This document shows positions 16,024-18,885 of a stretch of 18,885 nt of DNA, piece after piece (position 1 is the first letter of the stretch; each line of letters starts with the position of its first letter). The position numbers and the translations under genes are program-made. This DNA comes from Nitrososphaerales archaeon TH5895. Its GTDB lineage: Archaea; Thermoproteota; Nitrososphaeria; Nitrososphaerales; Nitrososphaeraceae. The notes below the pieces were generated by a model. The model did not search any database. It saw nothing but the letters and a program-made list of their open reading frames with translations, and had not been told where the DNA came from. The stretch lies in the NCBI GenBank assembly GCA_014523695.1, contig JAATVS010000107.1, positions 1-18,885 on the forward strand. Direction: 5' to 3'.

Positions 16024-16035
16024 TATGTATACATA
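16024..16035. promoter_or_regulatory. Perfect 12-bp palindrome near the transcription start of the PH-like gene
   Basis: The sequence tatgtatacata is its own reverse complement. It lies 12-23 bases upstream of the ATG of the minus-strand gene, between that start and its TATA-like box, where a bound dimer would block initiation. It could also be chance in an AT-rich promoter. Confidence 0.35.
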
Positions 16036-16036
16036 G

Positions 16037-16046
16037 ATTCTAGAAT
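16037..16046. promoter_or_regulatory. Perfect 10-bp palindrome overlapping the TATA region of the PH-like gene
   Basis: The sequence attctagaat is perfectly self-complementary. It lies one base from the 16024-16035 palindrome and touches the edge of the TATA-like element. The pairing of two palindromes is what makes an operator plausible. Confidence 0.35.
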
Positions 16047-16054
16047 ATATATCA
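16044..16054 (-). promoter_or_regulatory. Probable TATA element of the PH-like gene
   Basis: The minus strand reads tgatatatatt, centred about 37 bases before the ATG at 16012, allowing a leader of about ten bases. Confidence 0.45.
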
Positions 16055-16142
16055 AAACAAGTCTCAATTAATTGCCGACATGATGGACAAAAATTGATAA
16101 CAGATTTTCCCTAACTGGCTAATTTCATGATCTCAAATACTG

Positions 16143-16154
16143 AATATTTTATAT
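16143..16154 (+). promoter_or_regulatory. Probable TATA element of polB
   Basis: The sequence aatattttatat is centred about 29 bases before the TTG at 16178. This supports that TTG as the start codon of a leaderless polB transcript. Confidence 0.5.
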
Positions 16155-16177
16155 CCATCGTTAATGATTGAGATATA

Positions 16178-18885
16178 TTGGAAAACACGCCGCCGCTCAT
16201 ACCATCATTTGAAAAAAGGAAAAGGTTCTATAATTTGCCCGAACTTCAGGAGGGTCGGGTCGGGCTCCTCCTATCATCTGTGTATGTAGGTGATGAACAG
16301 ACAGTTTATCTCTTATTTTATGACCCGCAGGAGAATAGTCTTGTAACTTGGAGAGATAGAACCAATCATAAGCCTTACTGCTATACGAAGATGGAGTATA
16401 AAGGCATAGCCGAGGCTATCTGCAATGAGGATAAGAAGTTATCACTCCAACTAACAACGAAGCGAGATTTAATTAACGATCAGATTATTGAAGTCGTAAA
16501 AATCGTAGCTCCAGATCCGCTTTCAATTGGTGGAACGGATAGTAGCGTAAGAGAAAGAGTTCGATCATGGGAAGCAGACATTAAATATCATGAAAATTAT
16601 CTTTATGATTCTGGCCTAATCCCAGGCTCATACTATAAACGAAATGGTGAATCCATAGTCAATGAGGATTACGGAATTTCTGGAACAGTTAAGGAGGCAT
16701 TAAAGCATCTTACTTTGAATAATAATAGTAGTAATAACAGTAGTGAAAATGGTAATAGGTACGGACACATTTCAAGTAATGGCTATCAAGATCATGTTAT
16801 CAGTTGGGCAAATCTACTGAACCAACCTGTGCCGGAACTCAAAAGAGTTGCTCTTGATATCGAAGTAGAATCGGAAGAAGGGCAAATGCCTACGCCTCGA
16901 GAACATGAAAGAAGAATAATCGCCGTGGGACTAGTTGGCACTGATGATTTCAAGAAGATTCTTGTTTTGGGCAAGAGAAATTCAGCTGAAGTTGAGAAGG
17001 TGAATATGGCCGAAGCTGAACTGTGTCTTACCGAAAAGGAATTGATAGAAAAGACGTTCGAGGTAATAAGCTCCTATCCGATAGTTCTCACCTACAATGG
17101 TGATGATTTTGATCTTCCCTATCTGTACGCCCGATCTCAGGATTCTAGGATCGATCCAATTTCCCATTCTGCTATCCCAAAAGAACAAGTACCAATTCTA
17201 GTAAAAAGAGATAGCTTTGTAAAACGAGGAACATTAGCAGAACCAGTTCATTTAAGGAACGCAATCCATCTTGATTTGTTTAGGACATTTCAGAACAGAT
17301 CAATCCAGATTTATGCATTTGGTAATAAGTATTCTGAGTATACGCTTAATGCGATCTCTCAGGCACTACTAGGTGAAGGTAAGCTCGATCTAGATTTGGA
17401 CATTAGTGAGTTACCAACACAGAAGCTAGCAGAATACTGTCTTAAAGACGCCGATCTAACATTTAGACTGACTAGCTTCGGTAACAATCTCCTTATGAAA
17501 CTTTTGATAGTGATAGCCCGAATTGCACGATCATCCCTTGACGACGTTTCAAGATTTGGTGTCAACCAATGGATCAGAGGAATGCTATACTATGAACACA
17601 GAAAAAATAATCTTCTTATCCCAAGACGAGAGGAACTCGGTGCGAAAGGGTCTTCGTCGACCATCGCTATCATTAAAGAAAAGAAGTATCGTGGAGGGCT
17701 TGTGGTAGAACCTAAGTTAGGAATTCATTTTAATGTGATAGTGGTTGACTTTGCTAGTCTTTATCCTAGTATCATTAAAGTGTATAACCTATCCTATGAG
17801 ACTGTCAACTGTCCACATCATGACTGTGAAAATGACGCAGGCCAGCGGATAGCTGGCACAACACATTGGATTTGTAAGAAAAACAAAGGACTTACGTCAC
17901 AACTTATCGGATCTCTTAGAGATCTGCGTGTTAGGTATTATAAACAATTGTCTAAGGAAATATCAATTAGTTTGGAAGAACGTCTGCTTTACGGCGTGGT
18001 AAGCCAGGCAATTAAGGTGATCCTCAATGCAAGTTATGGAGTGATGGGGGCCGAAATATTTCCGCTCTATTGCTTACCTGTCGCTGACGCGACTGCTGCG
18101 CTTGGGAGAACGACTACCTTTTCTGCCATCGAAAAATGTAAAGAAATTGGTATCGATGTCATTTACGGGGATACCGATTCCTTATTCCTGAAAGGTCCTT
18201 CTCCAACTAAGGTAGATGAAATTACGAGATGGGCCAGAGCTAAACATGGAGTCGATCTGGAGATTGATAAGACATATCGGTATGTTGTATTCAGCGAATT
18301 GAAAAAAAATTATCTTGGTGTCCTCTCTGACGGGACGGTAGATGTCAAGGGCCTAACTGGAAAAAAGTCTCATACTCCACCTTTTATTAGAAATGCTTTT
18401 TCCCATATGCTAGATATCTTAAGTAAAGTGAATTCCGAGAATGATTTCGAGTCGGCAAGAGAAAAGATAAAAAGCATTCTTCAGGAAAATGCAAAGAATT
18501 TAGTAAGCCGCCGGATCCCGGTACAGGATTTGAGCTTTAATGTTATGATAAACAAGTCACCTGATAAGTATGGGAAGAAAATTGCCCCCTCGACTGCAAA
18601 ATCCGGCTCAATCGATGGCACTGATATCATCGGAAAGGATTTTCATAAAGGCCTACCACAGCATATCAAGGCAGCAAGATTTCTTGTAGCAAAAGGACGA
18701 GAGATAAAGGCTGGCGGTATTATCTCCTATGTGAAAACTAGTACAGCGGAAGGTGTGAAGCCGGTCGAGCTCGCAAAGCCAGAAGAGATAGACACCGACA
18801 AGTACCTTGAAACTATGGAAGTTACATTCGATCAGATACTCGCATCTCTTAACTTTAATTTTAAATCATTGGTGGGACAACCACG
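16178..18885 (+). CDS. polB: DNA polymerase family B (3' end beyond window)
   Basis: About 902 codons are present and the frame is still open at the window end. This is a replicative or repair family B DNA polymerase with proofreading. Exonuclease motifs: Exo I D227-I-E229, Exo II YNGDDFD (306-312), Exo III YCLKD (420-424). Polymerase motifs: motif A DFASLYPSI starting at D524, motif B KVILNASYG (613-621) and motif C YGDTDS with D665 and D667. ELKKNYLGV and a KYGKKIAPSTA-like thumb segment follow, and the last residues (TFDQILASLNFNFKSLV) are near the expected C-terminus. A Cys/His cluster (NCPHHDC...HWIC) follows motif A. The start is TTG at 16178 (MENTPPLIPSFEKRKRFYNL): an in-frame stop lies just upstream and a TATA box sits at the right distance. 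A later TTG at 16235 is the alternative. An Asn/Ser-rich insert sits at residues 181-193. Confidence 0.96.
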   Translation, partial: MENTPPLIPSFEKRKRFYNLPELQEGRVGLLLSSVYVGDEQTVYLLFYDPQENSLVTWRDRTNHKPYCYTKMEYKGIAEAICNEDKKLSLQLTTKRDLINDQIIEVVKIVAPDPLSIGGTDSSVRERVRSWEADIKYHENYLYDSGLIPGSYYKRNGESIVNEDYGISGTVKEALKHLTLNNNSSNNSSENGNRYGHISSNGYQDHVISWANLLNQPVPELKRVALDIEVESEEGQMPTPREHERRIIAVGLVGTDDFKKILVLGKRNSAEVEKVNMAEAELCLTEKELIEKTFEVISSYPIVLTYNGDDFDLPYLYARSQDSRIDPISHSAIPKEQVPILVKRDSFVKRGTLAEPVHLRNAIHLDLFRTFQNRSIQIYAFGNKYSEYTLNAISQALLGEGKLDLDLDISELPTQKLAEYCLKDADLTFRLTSFGNNLLMKLLIVIARIARSSLDDVSRFGVNQWIRGMLYYEHRKNNLLIPRREELGAKGSSSTIAIIKEKKYRGGLVVEPKLGIHFNVIVVDFASLYPSIIKVYNLSYETVNCPHHDCENDAGQRIAGTTHWICKKNKGLTSQLIGSLRDLRVRYYKQLSKEISISLEERLLYGVVSQAIKVILNASYGVMGAEIFPLYCLPVADATAALGRTTTFSAIEKCKEIGIDVIYGDTDSLFLKGPSPTKVDEITRWARAKHGVDLEIDKTYRYVVFSELKKNYLGVLSDGTVDVKGLTGKKSHTPPFIRNAFSHMLDILSKVNSENDFESAREKIKSILQENAKNLVSRRIPVQDLSFNVMINKSPDKYGKKIAPSTAKSGSIDGTDIIGKDFHKGLPQHIKAARFLVAKGREIKAGGIISYVKTSTAEGVKPVELAKPEEIDTDKYLETMEVTFDQILASLNFNFKSLVGQP
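16718..16756 (+). repeat. Low-complexity AAT/AGT codon run inside polB
   Basis: The bases encode NNNSSNNSSENGN (residues 181-193) using repeated aat and agt codons. This is a simple-sequence insertion between the N-terminal domain and the exonuclease domain. It keeps the frame and probably forms a disordered surface loop. Confidence 0.7.

Noticed and set aside
1..18885. Mobile elements, CRISPR arrays, attachment sites
   Set aside because: No transposase or integrase motifs, regularly spaced repeats, or duplication flanking the tRNA were seen.

Overview
The window looks like a chromosomal segment of an AT-rich archaeon of the Nitrososphaeria (Thaumarchaeota), probably close to the Nitrososphaerales. 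The reasoning is qualitative. It carries archaeal-type translation genes (EF-1A followed by uS10, and a long archaeal/eukaryotic-type IleS), a CdvC/Vps4-type division ATPase with an MIT domain, a family B DNA polymerase, and a LysW-type lysine/arginine cluster. Most genes have a TATA-like box 24-37 bases before the start codon and no Shine-Dalgarno sequence, which suggests leaderless or short-leader transcripts. TTG and GTG starts are frequent. By eye the GC content is near 40 %, with several gene-poor stretches of 370-930 bases.

Layout. 1-2253 (minus strand): a tightly overlapping amino-acid biosynthesis operon, lysY/argC - lysZ/argB - lysJ/argD, the last cut by the window edge. 2690-3895 (minus): argG, argininosuccinate synthase, probably its own transcription unit. 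4463-5365 (plus): an unusual regulator with an N-terminal winged helix and a C-terminal half resembling a cobalamin-binding module whose key residues are altered. 5628-6446 (minus): NAD kinase. 6583-6656 (plus): tRNA-Ile(GAU). 6657-7583: a gene-poor stretch with only weak open frames. 7584-8846 (plus): CdvC. 8843-9406 (minus): inorganic pyrophosphatase, tail-to-tail overlapping cdvC by four bases. 9475-12690 (plus): ileS, divergent from the pyrophosphatase and apparently sharing one symmetric TATA element with it. 12786-13148: a hypothetical protein. 13531-13896: a mannose-6-phosphate isomerase type II cupin. 13950-15584: tuf (EF-1A) and rps10 as an operon. 15686-16012 (minus): a small PH-domain-like protein with two perfect palindromes over its promoter. 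16178-18885 (plus): DNA polymerase B, running off the window.

How the genes fit together. The lys/arg cluster and argG feed arginine and lysine synthesis through carrier-protein-bound intermediates. IleS, tRNA-Ile, EF-1A, uS10 and pyrophosphatase (which removes the PPi made by IleS, ArgG and the polymerase) form a translation and housekeeping set. CdvC and PolB serve cell division and replication. No mobile element, CRISPR array, prophage or biosynthetic island is visible. The best candidate for something undescribed is the HTH plus degenerate cobalamin-module regulator at 4463-5365. Secondary candidates are promoter architecture (the shared TATA box and the paired palindromes) and possible fossil or small ORFs in the long intergenic stretches.
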